From the NCBI GenBank assembly GCA_002803225.1, contig NXFV01000488.1, forward strand, positions 62,001 through 126,000: a DNA stretch of 64,000 nt. Reading direction: 5' to 3'. Both the position numbers and the translations under genes were made by a program. Origin of the DNA: Gamarada debralockiae. Lineage: Eukaryota > Ascomycota > Leotiomycetes > Helotiales > Hyphodiscaceae. Below the pieces are notes generated by a model. That model saw nothing but the letters and a program-made list of their open reading frames with translations, had not been told where the DNA came from and did no database searches. Shown here in pieces: positions 1-10,364 of this stretch (position 1 is the stretch's first letter; the number at the start of each line of letters is the position of its first letter).

Positions 1-63
1 CCTATAAAAATTTCTGCACAAACTTATTTTCTTCGCGATCCTTCAAAGCTGTTGCTGTTCAAC

Positions 64-622
64 ATGCCGCCGACCTTCACATTCGTTTCTCCAGCCGAAG
101 CTTCTCTCGTCAAGCCCGGTACTATTATGCTCCTCCCGCCACGCGATCTTATTCCATAGAAAGCATACGCAGACTCAAATCAGCATATATGAGCTTTCAA
201 TCACCCCGTCGTGATGGTTTCATGTCTGGAGCCAAAGTACACGATTCCCGATTCCAAAGTCAAGATTGCAATCGTAAGCTTCCCCAAATCCCAATCTCAT
301 AAAATGCCGAAGCTGATGTTAACATATGACGTACTTCAACGGAACCCTAATTAAGAAACACCTAGCCACCAAAGGAATTAAGCAAAATCCGGTTCCGGAG
401 TAGCACAGCGCAGGTTATCTTCCCGTAGTGACGGCCTGGAAACTATGTACGAAAGACACATTAAAGCTACGAAATGTCAAAGGCATGAAGAGGGATAGCT
501 CGTATGCGAATATGAAAGATACGTACATTGATTCTTTGAAAGCGTTGGCACGTTATGGAGTTGGAAAAAAGAGGTGGATGATTATCGTCCGACGGCGCAT
601 GCTTTAATGGTGCTAGTTGAGG
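64..622 (+). pseudogene. decayed small conserved fungal protein
   Basis: Reading from the ATG at 64 gives an opening (VKPGTIMLLPPRDLIP) that I associate with short fungal proteins of unknown function. The same frame resumes after two stops (TAG at 157, TGA at 190) with FNHPVVMVS. A second frame, from about 410, continues with TLKLRNVKGMKRDSSY. A further in-frame TAG lies at 401. No GT-AG intron would remove the first two stops. The order of the motifs matches what I remember of the intact family, so this looks like one gene broken by nonsense changes and a frame change. The family assignment is from memory and the function is unknown. Confidence 0.45.
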
Positions 623-1169
623 CTGCCGTTACGTGAAATCGAAAAGGCCAAAGTACACAAGATGCAGGTTTAGAGGGCAGAGACTGGATTCCCAAATGCC
701 TTTAGACTCGCTCGCTGCAAGTACGGCTTCCAATCAAGTCGTGTACTCAACTGTCCGAAAGTTTTAAAATCAATTTTCTAAATCTACACCTCTCTCATCA
801 CCCTTGCTCCTGAAGCGATCTGGTTTTGGTCGTTCACCTAAAATTTCGTCTTTTACCGTCAGTCGAAGTTCAAATTATAGTATCAGTCCAATCAAGCAAG
901 CAGGAGTTGATCTATATGATTCAGGTGAGTCTTTGAAGCCCGGTTTTTGATAGGAGCGGGTGTACTTTCCTGTTCCGTTCACCGATTTTCTTCCCTAAGC
1001 CAAAGAAAAACTTTTCCCTGTCATCTCCACCATCCTTCTTTTGAGCACTTCTTTGTGGATGGCACTCTCTTTTGGAATGATATTCACAAAAGAGAGTTGG
1101 AAGCTTAGTTATAGCCGCCGCGGCATTCGCCTAGCGAGATGAACGACGATTGATGATCTCGACGCTACC
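623..1169. other. intergenic, no gene seen
   Basis: No convincing coding frame. This is presumably the promoter and 5' leader of the C14-like gene at 1170. A GTGAGT at about 924 could be the donor of a leader intron, but no paired acceptor could be fixed. Confidence 0.5.
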
Positions 1170-2703
1170 ATGACTGAAGAGCAGTCAAGTTGTGTGGATA
1201 GCCCCATTGAAGCGGAGGCTACCGGGGTTTACCTTTCTAGCCTTAATTCCAGCCCTCCCCCTCCCACCACCAGAGATATTGACCGTTGGAATTACCACGT
1301 CAGTCTACAGCAATTTGGGAAGGATCTTGAAGCAGCAGCTAAAGCCGTTTTTCCGAACGAAAGGAAGTCCAGATACTCACGAGTCTTCGTACTGATTCTA
1401 AGTTGGGAAGATGAGGATCCACAGTTACCGGTGTCGATCGAGATCGAAAAGCTATACGAGGTGTTTTTAAATATTTACCGCTTTGAGACCGAGCATTGGA
1501 AAATTCCTGTTCGCAACAGCCATTATAGGCTCAATGAAAAGATCATGAGTTTCGTTGTTCCTGACGATGAGAGCCAAAGACACTTGAAAATCGTATATTA
1601 TGCCGGCCACGCTAGACTTATGGATACTCGGACGTTGGCATGGACAAGGTCAGTCCGCAGCTATCTTTATAATTTTATCGCAGAGTCCCTAGTCCCGGCC
1701 CAGTCATCACCACCATTTCTCATTTCGTTTCCTGAGCCTGCATTGACCGATTTACTTTCCTAGTTTCCGGAACAACAAAACGACTAAATGTCCCTTCGTA
1801 AAGTGGAGTGGAATTCAAAACGTGCTTGAAGAAGCATCCAGTGATGTCCTGATATTATTAGACTGCTGTGCTTCTGGAATCGCAAACACTTGTGAGGGTA
1901 ATGGAGTCAACGAAGTCCTTTCAGCATGTGCTTACAACGCCATTGCAAATGGCGTAGGACCATATTCATTCACTCACGCTCTTGTGATTGAGCTTCGGCG
2001 GCTCAGCAAGAAATTATCTTTCAGTGTTGGCGAACTGTACAGAAATATATTCATCAAAACGCAGATTCGACCCCCCGAAGAGATTCCCGAAGAAAATAAA
2101 GAGATAGAGCGTCATCCAGCCCCAATACATCTTGTACTTACACAAGATCACCAAGGCCCGCGAAGCATTATCCTATCTGTCAGAGGAATACAGGAACGAA
2201 AAGACAACAATGAGTCTCCCGGAAAAGAGCACGATACTGTCACAGCACCAAAACATCAGGATAGTGAAACCCAGCAATGCGGAGTTGAGACTGGTGAACG
2301 CGCCGAGACACAACGCAATCTATCATCAAGATCAGAACTAAACTCCCAAGACGATGATGTTCTCACAGAAGCTGAAGTATTCCCAAGATTAGCTTTTGCG
2401 GTTCGTCTGAGAGACAACTTCACACCCGGTGAGAACCTCAGGGACCAGTTCCTGGAATGGCTACGAAGCATGCCCGCTACTGCCGAAGAAGTCAAGGTTG
2501 AAGCAGGTTTCGACAGCTTCTCTACGCTGTTGATTGTGTCGTTACCTATATCAATATCTGGATACCTTTCTTATGATCCAGCAATCATTCCGCTTGGACC
2601 CATCACCTCTTCGAATAGGCTTTCATACACTGACGATACTTTCCTTGATTGGGAGGTTGAGACGACTGCTAATAGTGAATTTGATGTTGACAAGAAAAAA
2701 TGA
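1170..2703 (+). CDS. caspase-like (peptidase C14 fold) fungal protein
   Basis: Two exons, 1170-1648 and 1764-2703, give 472 residues; the GTCAGT/CTAG intron restores the frame. The catalytic pair of the caspase fold is visible: YYAGHA (His near residue 146) and, just after the intron, DVLILLDCCASG (Cys near 193). The tail around FSTLLIVSLPIS matches the usual C-terminus of a large fungal family that is often mis-annotated as a tyrosine phosphatase. Members are thought to act as orphan caspases or as the protease arm of cell-death and non-self pathways; the substrate is unknown. The stretch 260-360 is polar and probably disordered. The stop codon lies one base before the next gene's first ATG. 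Fold assignment is strong, biological role is inferred. Confidence 0.85.
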
Positions 2704-2704
2704 T

Positions 2705-4377
2705 ATGGACATGCAAGATGATATGTTCATGCAGCACAATGTCTCTGTGAGGAACGACAGCGCTATGGAGGGTGACATCGCTATGAAGGAAGATATCACC
2801 ACGAAGGAGGAGGAGACAATAACGGATGAGGTTGCTTTGAATATTAAGAATCTGATATCAAGGGATAGAGCTCAATCCTCAACTGGCGATTCTGAGGTTG
2901 AACGTGGGAATTCTTCGACTGCTGCACCGAGTCATGGTACTGCCAATCCCGACGACAATACCACAGCGTTGGACCAGTCCTTTTTGGAAACCGTCGAATA
3001 TCATGGCCGAACATACCAGCAATACGCTATCATGAATCAGGTGTACTTTCAGCCCGTTGATGAGGTAGGTACTTCCTATCAAAACCTCCTTTGGAAATGA
3101 GTTAACACCATCAGGATGAACAAGAGAGACTTCTTATGTTGCACCGTGTACTTTCAATGGTATTCGATAATCGACTCCTCTTCCCGCCGCTAACTCGTCC
3201 ACGGCGAATCCTGGAGTGTGGATATGGAACCGGCGATTGGGCGATTGCTGTTGCAGAAGAATATCCCAGTTGCGAGGTATGTCAAAGACAGTCTCTAATG
3301 CTCCGTTAGTTCGGGTTAATTCCTCTCGCCCTCGTTGTATTGCTTAGCCTTCCCTTACCTCATTTTGGTTGAAGATAGGTTTATATAATGTATTCTTTCT
3401 GCATGTCGTTTGAGACATGAACAGTAGAAGAAGCCCTCAAAATTCTAGTGACACTAACTTCGATCTGATGAAAGGTCATCGGAATCGATATAAACCCTAC
3501 GATGCAGCCGGAGGAGAGACCGGAGAATCTATTTCTACAGGTAGATGATTTGAATCGGAGGTGAGTGACTTCCTCCAGGATTAGTACCGGGAAAGTAAGA
3601 TTGATATACATAGCAGGTTCACTTTTCCAGCTCATAATTTCGACCTCGTCCATTCCCAGATGGTGGTATCTGGTATACATCAGAATCGGTGGATATGGTA
3701 TTTGAGAGATATATTTCGTGTTACGAGAAGAGGGGGTTGGTGTCAGATGGCTGAGATCTACTACAACATTCAGTCAGACAACGGATCTTTGACACCTGGT
3801 TAGTTGATTGGGTCCTATAGGTATCAAACTGACAAGTTTGAGTCAGACCACGCTCTGTGCCAATGGAGTTCGCGGTATCTTGAGAGTTTAGAAGGCTTGA
3901 AGGACCTTCGTGTTCCTCTTCGGCTTCCGAATATGCTTAGAGCTGCCGGATTTGTCGATGTCGATTCAAGAATGATACAACTCCATACTTGCGGGTGGTC
4001 GACAGGTAAGAAATCTTTCTCATGGTGTGTTTGTCGCTAATATTTCCCCGGCTCAGAACAGAGAGACAATGAAATCGGTACCGCTAATAGAGAGAACGTG
4101 CAGCGTCTGCTCTCCTCTCTTGCAGTATATCCTTTCACCGAGAGACTTGGGTAACTGAGATATCTTGAAAGTACAATACTTGATTCTAACACAGCTTGGC
4201 AGAATGAGCATTCAAGAAACACATCTCCTTATAGCCCAGGCACGTATGGAGGCTGATAACCCAGCCTTCAAGGTATGATTCGCTGTGATTTCTAAGTATC
4301 GATCTCGCTGACCACATACGTAGGCGTATTTTCCTTTGTATGTCTGCATCGGAAGGAAGCCACGCACAAGAAGATGA
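2705..4377 (+). CDS. LaeA-like SAM-dependent methyltransferase
   Basis: Eight exons (2705-3064, 3115-3276, 3475-3560, 3617-3798, 3847-4005, 4057-4150, 4203-4272, 4324-4377) add up to 388 residues with every frame closed. The class I methyltransferase fold shows as ILECGYGTGDWAIAVAEEYP (motif I, SAM loop, near 150), VIGIDINP (motif II acidic residue) and FDLVHSQMV, followed by the TRRGGWCQMAEI strand. This order is that of fungal LaeA-like/velvet-type methyltransferases, which act in the nucleus or cytosol and often influence secondary metabolism. The first 100 residues are Met/Asp/Glu-rich and low complexity. The start is uncertain because the first ATG follows the upstream stop codon by one base; the two genes may be one transcript or a fused product. 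It is convergent with the P450. Confidence 0.85.
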
Positions 4378-4544
4378 TTTCCCGTTAATTCTCGATCGCT
4401 CAAATTACTAATTGGAGAAATGTTTCTGGATTTGAGGTTTCACCAAAATGGAAGCTGCGACTTGATTTGGATTCTAATGCTAGTGAAACCTTGTACAATT
4501 TCAACAAATTGAAATTCCCCGGTTCATAGAATGTTTCACTAAAG

Positions 4545-6319
4545 TTACCATCCTTTCAAAACCTGCAACCTCAATCTCATCCCATTCTTCGGCTTCGTAG
4601 TAATCGCCCCCGCCGGTTCCGGCACCTCCCCCGGATCTGCCATCCTCATCTCAAACATGCCACAAAAAACCGCAATCAATGCCCTCAACTCACTCTTGGC
4701 AAATTTCTCCCCAATACAACTCCTCGGTCCATGCAAGAAGGTCATATTACAATAATTGCTCGTGACTCCTCCAGTGTTATTCGGTTTCCCGGTTTCGGGA
4801 TCAATCCAACGTTCTGGATGGAAAGTTTCGGCGTCAGGGCCCCAGATGGTGGTGGAGCGGTTGATGGCCCAGGGGGATACGTAGACGCGGGTGCCTTTTG
4901 GGATGGGTTGCGTGCCGATTGTAGTGGGTCGGATGGCCACGCGCAGAGTTACGGGGACGGTGGGGTAGAGGCGGAGAACTTCGTTGGAGACTCCGTTGAG
5001 GAGGGGGAGGGACTCGAGGATACTGGCGAAGTCGACGCTAGAGTCGACTGGCGTTGAAGGTGAGGGGAGATGTTGGCGGATCTCTTCTCGGAGGCGTGCC
5101 TGGATGTCAGGGTGTTTGGCGAGGAGGTAAGTCGCCCATGTGAAGGCTGCTGAGGTTGTTTCGTGCCTAGATATATCAGTAATGCTCTTTGATGAAAGTG
5201 GGAATTAATTACCCAGCTGCGAGGAATGTCAGGAGTTGGTCAACGAGGTTCTCGTCTGCGAAATTATTTGACTTGATGAGAAGTGACAAAATATCAACAT
5301 TCTCCTCTCCTTGTGCCTTGATGATTTCCTTCTTATCCCTGATGAGTTGAAGGCAAAACTTTCTTAGCCTTTCAGTAGTGACTTTCAGTCGCTCGTTAAG
5401 CTTCCAAGGCAACATCGCGATAATTCGGTGCGGAAGTAGGATGTTGACAGCGAAGTAAATGCCCTTCTCAGTTGTCGGTTCCAGAATTTCTTCATAGTTC
5501 TTCAACAATTCATCATCTGGGTTTTTGAGAGCGTTGAAGTCTCGTCCCAAACCTGCAACTCCAATGATATCCATAGTCGCTTTGTTTGACCAGTGATTGA
5601 TCTCCACAACGCCTTGCGGATTCATCGACTTCTTCTCGGTCGACGAGGGCACGGGGTTTTCATAGACCTCGGAAGCGATACAACGGCTCATCTCCACTGC
5701 CTTCGACCAGAATATCGGGTAGAGGTCCTTGATATGTCGAAAGCTAAATGCTGGTGTCGCGTGTTTCCGTTGGAACTTGTGTTCGTCATCCTCAGCTACA
5801 ACTAACCCTTCACCCAGAATAATGCTGAGAAATTTGCGAATTTGACTCGGCTTATGGTAATCGTAGCTTTTGTGGACGAGAACCTCCGCCAGAGAGCTGG
5901 GGTTGGTCAACACTAGCCAGTCAAGGTTAAAGAAGGCGGGGAAGCGGATGATGCCTTCATTGGGGACTTCATTGATGAGTCTGCGGAACGCCTCACCAGC
6001 TGGTCTCTTCCAAATTACACTGCCGTGGTTTATGATTGGAATGGAGCCCTAATTTGGTCAGATTGCTCTGGAACTGCCCTAAAGAGGCTATGTTTGGGGT
6101 ACTCGCCCTTGGTCGCGCAAGATGGCGGAATGGACTGAACCAGTATGGATATATGAGAGTTTTCCAGAATGCCCAGAGGGAGAAATTAATGCTCATGAGT
6201 AGAATGAAGAGCTCCGTAATTGGTTTCCCTGGCAAAACTTGCGGGAAGAGGAAAATGTTCAGTATGCACAAGGCTCCGGAAAGGATTGCTAATGCTGGAA
6301 GAACTGGAATATCCGCCAT
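4545..6319 (-). CDS. cytochrome P450 monooxygenase
   Basis: Three exons (6319-6107, 6048-5213, 5166-4545) encode 556 residues. An N-terminal membrane anchor (about residues 5-60) is followed by the I-helix AAGHETTS, the K-helix NEVLR (ExxR), the HPERW motif and the heme loop FLHGPRSCIGEKF with its Cys near residue 500. This is an ER-bound class II P450 that would need a CPR partner. Intron 1 (6106-6049) only keeps the frame if a GC donor (AGG|GCGAGT) is used; intron 2 is GT-AG. It converges on the methyltransferase with 167 bases between stops, so co-function in a small metabolite pathway is possible, but no synthase is present. CYP family not assigned. Confidence 0.92.
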
Positions 6320-7571
6320 GACAAAGAACCAAAGGTGTTAAATTTACAAGAAAAGTCAGAAATTATTCGAAATCGTGGAGGAACCCCGCAGAAGAAACAT
6401 ACACTTTAAAGCCCCGCGATAGCAGTTCGATAAGAGTGTTCTGGACAAGGTGGCTGTTTATAGTATCATGCCTCGGTATCACGTTCATGTTATTTCTGCC
6501 AGTGGTGTTGTAGTTCTCGCAACGCGCGTTTCAAGGACGCTTCGAAAGCCTTGCGAAGGACAATGCGGGGAGGCCCCTGCACGGCGATCTTCAGGCTTGA
6601 CTTGAATGTGCTCGTCATGCGAAGATGGTGGCTGAAGAATCCACTAAAATTGCAGACGCCACTGAAGATCTACAGCGTCGGGGAAAACTAGTCCGCTGTC
6701 ATTTGAACCTTCAAGTCAACGACGACATGTGCAACGGACTGCATGGCTGCCAGAAGAGACTGAAATAAACATCTTTGGACGAATGTATGCTAGAAATACG
6801 TTCTATTACGACGCCTTTTCATTCATTGGGTTGAAGCATGACGCGCGTTGCAGCTTTTTGAAAGGTGAACTGCCATCCGTTATTTTAGGCAGCTTCCGGA
6901 CAGGGCTGGAAGGAACGATGTTGTCGCGGCAGAATGCCCTTTCTTGGGCTTGAGAATAAATTCCCAACTTTGGATCACTATTTATTAGGCTCGCTCAACA
7001 CCGTCAGACGATATAACAACTCGGTTTCTGTGAGTAAAGAGCAAGGTTCTGATGGCTGCTCGTGAGAGGCACGTGAACACTTTCCCCACACCTTCGATTT
7101 TCTTCAAAATTGAGCATAGTTAGATAACCAGAAGCAATATATCCAGGCCCCCTCCTACTATTTGATGTTTGTTTCTACTAAAATTCCTATCGACCTCTTA
7201 TTCTCAAGGATGCAGTGAGCGTAACACCTGCGAAGTGATTTCCTTTCCTGCTCACCTGATCGGACGCTCATCTTCGGATGCCGTGCTTGCAGATGGGATG
7301 ATTTAAGTTCCAAACTTCGAAAATCCATTTCGTATTATGGGCAAGGGAAACGCAAGCTCTCTAGGGGATTCGAGAATCATCGCTGATCAGATTACGATAT
7401 GAAGGGAGATATGAAGGGAGGCAGCCGACAGAGCCAGCGAAGTCGCGTACTTAATCTTTGAGCAAACGCGGAGCGACAAATCGACACCACCCCTTCTATC
7501 AACTCTCGGAATCTCTGCGGCTCCAGGTTTCTTCCACAAGGGCCTCAAGACCCTATCGTCGAAACAATGAC
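6320..7571. other. intergenic, no gene seen
   Basis: Only short unsupported frames. The part near 6320 is presumably the P450 promoter. I see no repeat or RNA gene. Confidence 0.5.
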
Positions 7572-8027
7572 AATCAAGCATGAGTACCCGTCACATTCAC
7601 TGCCTTTGCCCAAACCTTGTACAATAGACCATCGGGAGTCGAAGATACGATAGGCCACACCTTGCAAATCGACTACCTTATTGACGTATGTCCCTTCACC
7701 GTCAGTGTGCGTTGCTATTTTCTCAAGAATGCCGTGGTGGCCAAGATTCAGGGCATCTTTCAGGATACGACAGGAGGGAGCAGAGTGGCGGGTACTGGAA
7801 CCATACGCAGCGCATGCTCACATTGGACCAGATCAAAAAGATCTTCAACAGGTCTCCCCTCCGCATAAACCCCAGAGGGAGAGTTACTCAGACTTTCCCA
7901 TCTTTGAAACCGAACCAACCCGCAAGCTCTGCGGTGGGTTGATCGCACTTCACCTCGCTGCCAGCAGACGCGCATCGAAAGTCGTAAACAGAAAGTAACG
8001 TAACGTTCCCCAGTTGTTGCTTTATTT

Positions 8028-8376
8028 ATGAGTCCTGCTCCCGAGCACTTTATAGGAATTCGTGAAGCCCACCTAGAATTAATCTTTCACCACGATCGAA
8101 CAATTGCTGACTTCGGGTGTTTAGTGTTCGCCGAAGTCTCAGGTTTCTTACAAGTGATGGCCAATTACCAGAACCAGATCATCCGAAAGGGATGCGACAC
8201 CAATGCCCCCGATTTCATGCAGATTAGCGGAACCTGCGATCCCACGAATTCGCGGTAAATTCATCAAATATGGGTACGGAGACCCAGAGGAGGAGGCTTC
8301 CTGGTTTCATGCTCATACCAAGGATGACGTTTTGTACCTCAACATCCAACCATGTTCGGGAACAGGAGGACGATGA
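8028..8376 (+). pseudogene. hypothetical ORF pair with a frame change
   Basis: A frame opening at 8028 (containing SGFLQVMANYQNQIIRKG) reads to 8258. The +1 frame takes over near 8220 (IPRIRGKFIKYGYGDPEEEA) and stops at 8376. Both parts look protein-like in composition, and no intron joins them, so a broken gene is likelier than two genes. Upstream frames at 7617-7998 may belong to the same relic. I do not recognise the family. Confidence 0.25.
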
Positions 8377-9043
8377 AGGGAATGAGTGGCCCGAACGCCC
8401 AGAGGAGAAGTCTGTTCGTGAGATGAGCGAGAGTGAACGATTCGGTAGTTGAACAAGCTGTTGAGTTTCAACACATAAGGGGTTGATTTGGAAGGAGAAA
8501 TGGCTTGAACTTGGGAGTTCGTATGAATCGCTGTAGCAGAATAAATCATTGCGGTTTATATTGAATCTACAAATGTCGGAAATATCTTTGGCTCAATGGG
8601 GTGTCATTTTGTGCTGCAAAACCTGACTCATAGCCCGAATAGACAGGTGAAAGAACGTTGGTGCGGCTTTGAGTATCTTGTGTAACCGGTTTCTCGTTAT
8701 TGTCAACGAAAGTGCCAGAAGCCGTGAAACAAACGGGAAGGGTCCAAAATTAAGACATTTCTTGACGAAGCTCTCCGCAACTTCTGCAGCTAACCATATG
8801 AGATGTATACTCAACTCTTCCCTTCCAAGCTCTTTCTTCCCAAGAGCGGTTCACCAGACTTGCGACTCTCTAAATTCAGTGCGCGACCGATATCTTAGAT
8901 ATCAAAATTATCTCTAAGAGCGGCACTGTGGAATGAGCCACCGGCTCAGCAAAGCAGTATAAGGGGCTTGATTATTCGAAGAAGTAAGTACACACGGGAA
9001 AAGTTTCCACTCGCTACCGCTCGGCGTTCAAGAGCACGCACCG

Positions 9044-9828
9044 TTGCGGCACTTACTGACCGGTTTCCAAGTTCCTAAGGAGATGACTTGGTCCCACATA
9101 TTCGCCGACCCAGAACGCGAGCGGTTTCCACCACCGAAAGCCTCTTTCAAGTCATTCAGCAACGACTCCATCAATGAAATTGATCTTGAAGCTATCGAAG
9201 CCTCAGAATTCATATCTTTTGCCGAGGTTGTGTGCGGCAGGGACTGGTCAACAAAGCAAAGAGATTAGTAACAGTGACCAGATCAATAGTCTCATTGGAT
9301 TATACCCCATAGCCCTGAAGTTTCAGTACAACCTCTTCAAGAACTCAATTGTGGATTATCTCCAAGAAATTCTTCCGGGCGAAGAGTCTTTTGCGCCTAT
9401 CTTCAAGCAATTGAAGAAGACCTTCAAGACTGTCCACCCTCCCCCCAAAAACAAACATCGAACCAATCCGCAAGTTCTACGCTGGACTCGTCGTACACCA
9501 CCTCGCTGTTGGTGGACTCGCTGAAGCTCTCGAGAAGATCTTTACGACACCTGGCATCGTGAAAGAATTCGCCATATATCAGAACGAGATCTCCCAAGAT
9601 AGTGGCAAAGCCGGGTATCCCGGGAACTGCATGACGATTGATTCGGACTCTGATCCGTGCATCCGTAGCAGTGTTCTGGCGGATTACATCGGCCTCGAGC
9701 CTCAAGCTGAGGGGTTCCCGATATGCTGTTTTCATGCACATGAGAAGGGCGGTGCTTGTCAGTCGTCGACCAGCCATCTTCAGAAGATGAATGAATTCGG
9801 CCGGCCTTTTAAGGAGAGTAAGGACTAG
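9044..9828 (+). pseudogene. possible BTB/POZ-type protein, frameshifted
   Basis: The frame from 9044 (HLLTGFQVPKEMTWSHIF) ends at 9268. Other frames carry a helical stretch (LYPIALKFQYNLFKNSIVDY, about 9295-9360) and then PIRKFYAGLVVHHLAVGGLA, running to the stop at 9828. The second part resembles the helical region that follows the BTB domain in many small fungal BTB proteins. At least two frame changes would be needed, and no GT-AG intron fits them well. Family guess is weak. Confidence 0.3.
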
Positions 9829-10364
9829 AAGTCACTCCGAGAGAGAAATGAGAAGCAGCGGTACGGATATCCTTGAAGCCTTTTCTAGTTTTGAAAAATA
9901 TGGGGGCTAGGGATACATGGGATGTGTCCCTGGAAAGATAGGCCGAATAGATTTGTGACCCAGTCACTCGCTCTGATTGAACAATCATATTTGGATGGTA
10001 TTGAGATAGGCTCTTTGAAGAGTCAAACTTAAGTCACTGAATTTTTTCCTGTTGGAACAAGTACAATCTTATTTTTATCTTTCTACCCGTCTCGAGATGC
10101 CCTGTATCTGCCTGATGGGCTTGTGTAACCCCTTCCTCGCCAAAGCAAACAGCGAGTTTTTACTGGGCGTATTTTACTTGCAAGGCTCCCAGCTTTACAT
10201 CTTCTTGTCCAATGGGCAAACAGCTACGAACCCCGTGTGCGGATAAAGGCCACAACTCAAATACTTGGCTTCAAGTGTTTTAAATCCAAGTCCAAGATTC
10301 TAATTCTTCCTATTCTCGCTATTAAAGATATCGCAAGTGCAGAGCAGGCCAAAATTACTCTAAG
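9829..10364. other. intergenic, upstream of GH13 gene
   Basis: No supported coding frame. It should hold the promoter of the alpha-glucosidase gene. I recognise no specific regulatory site. Confidence 0.5.
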
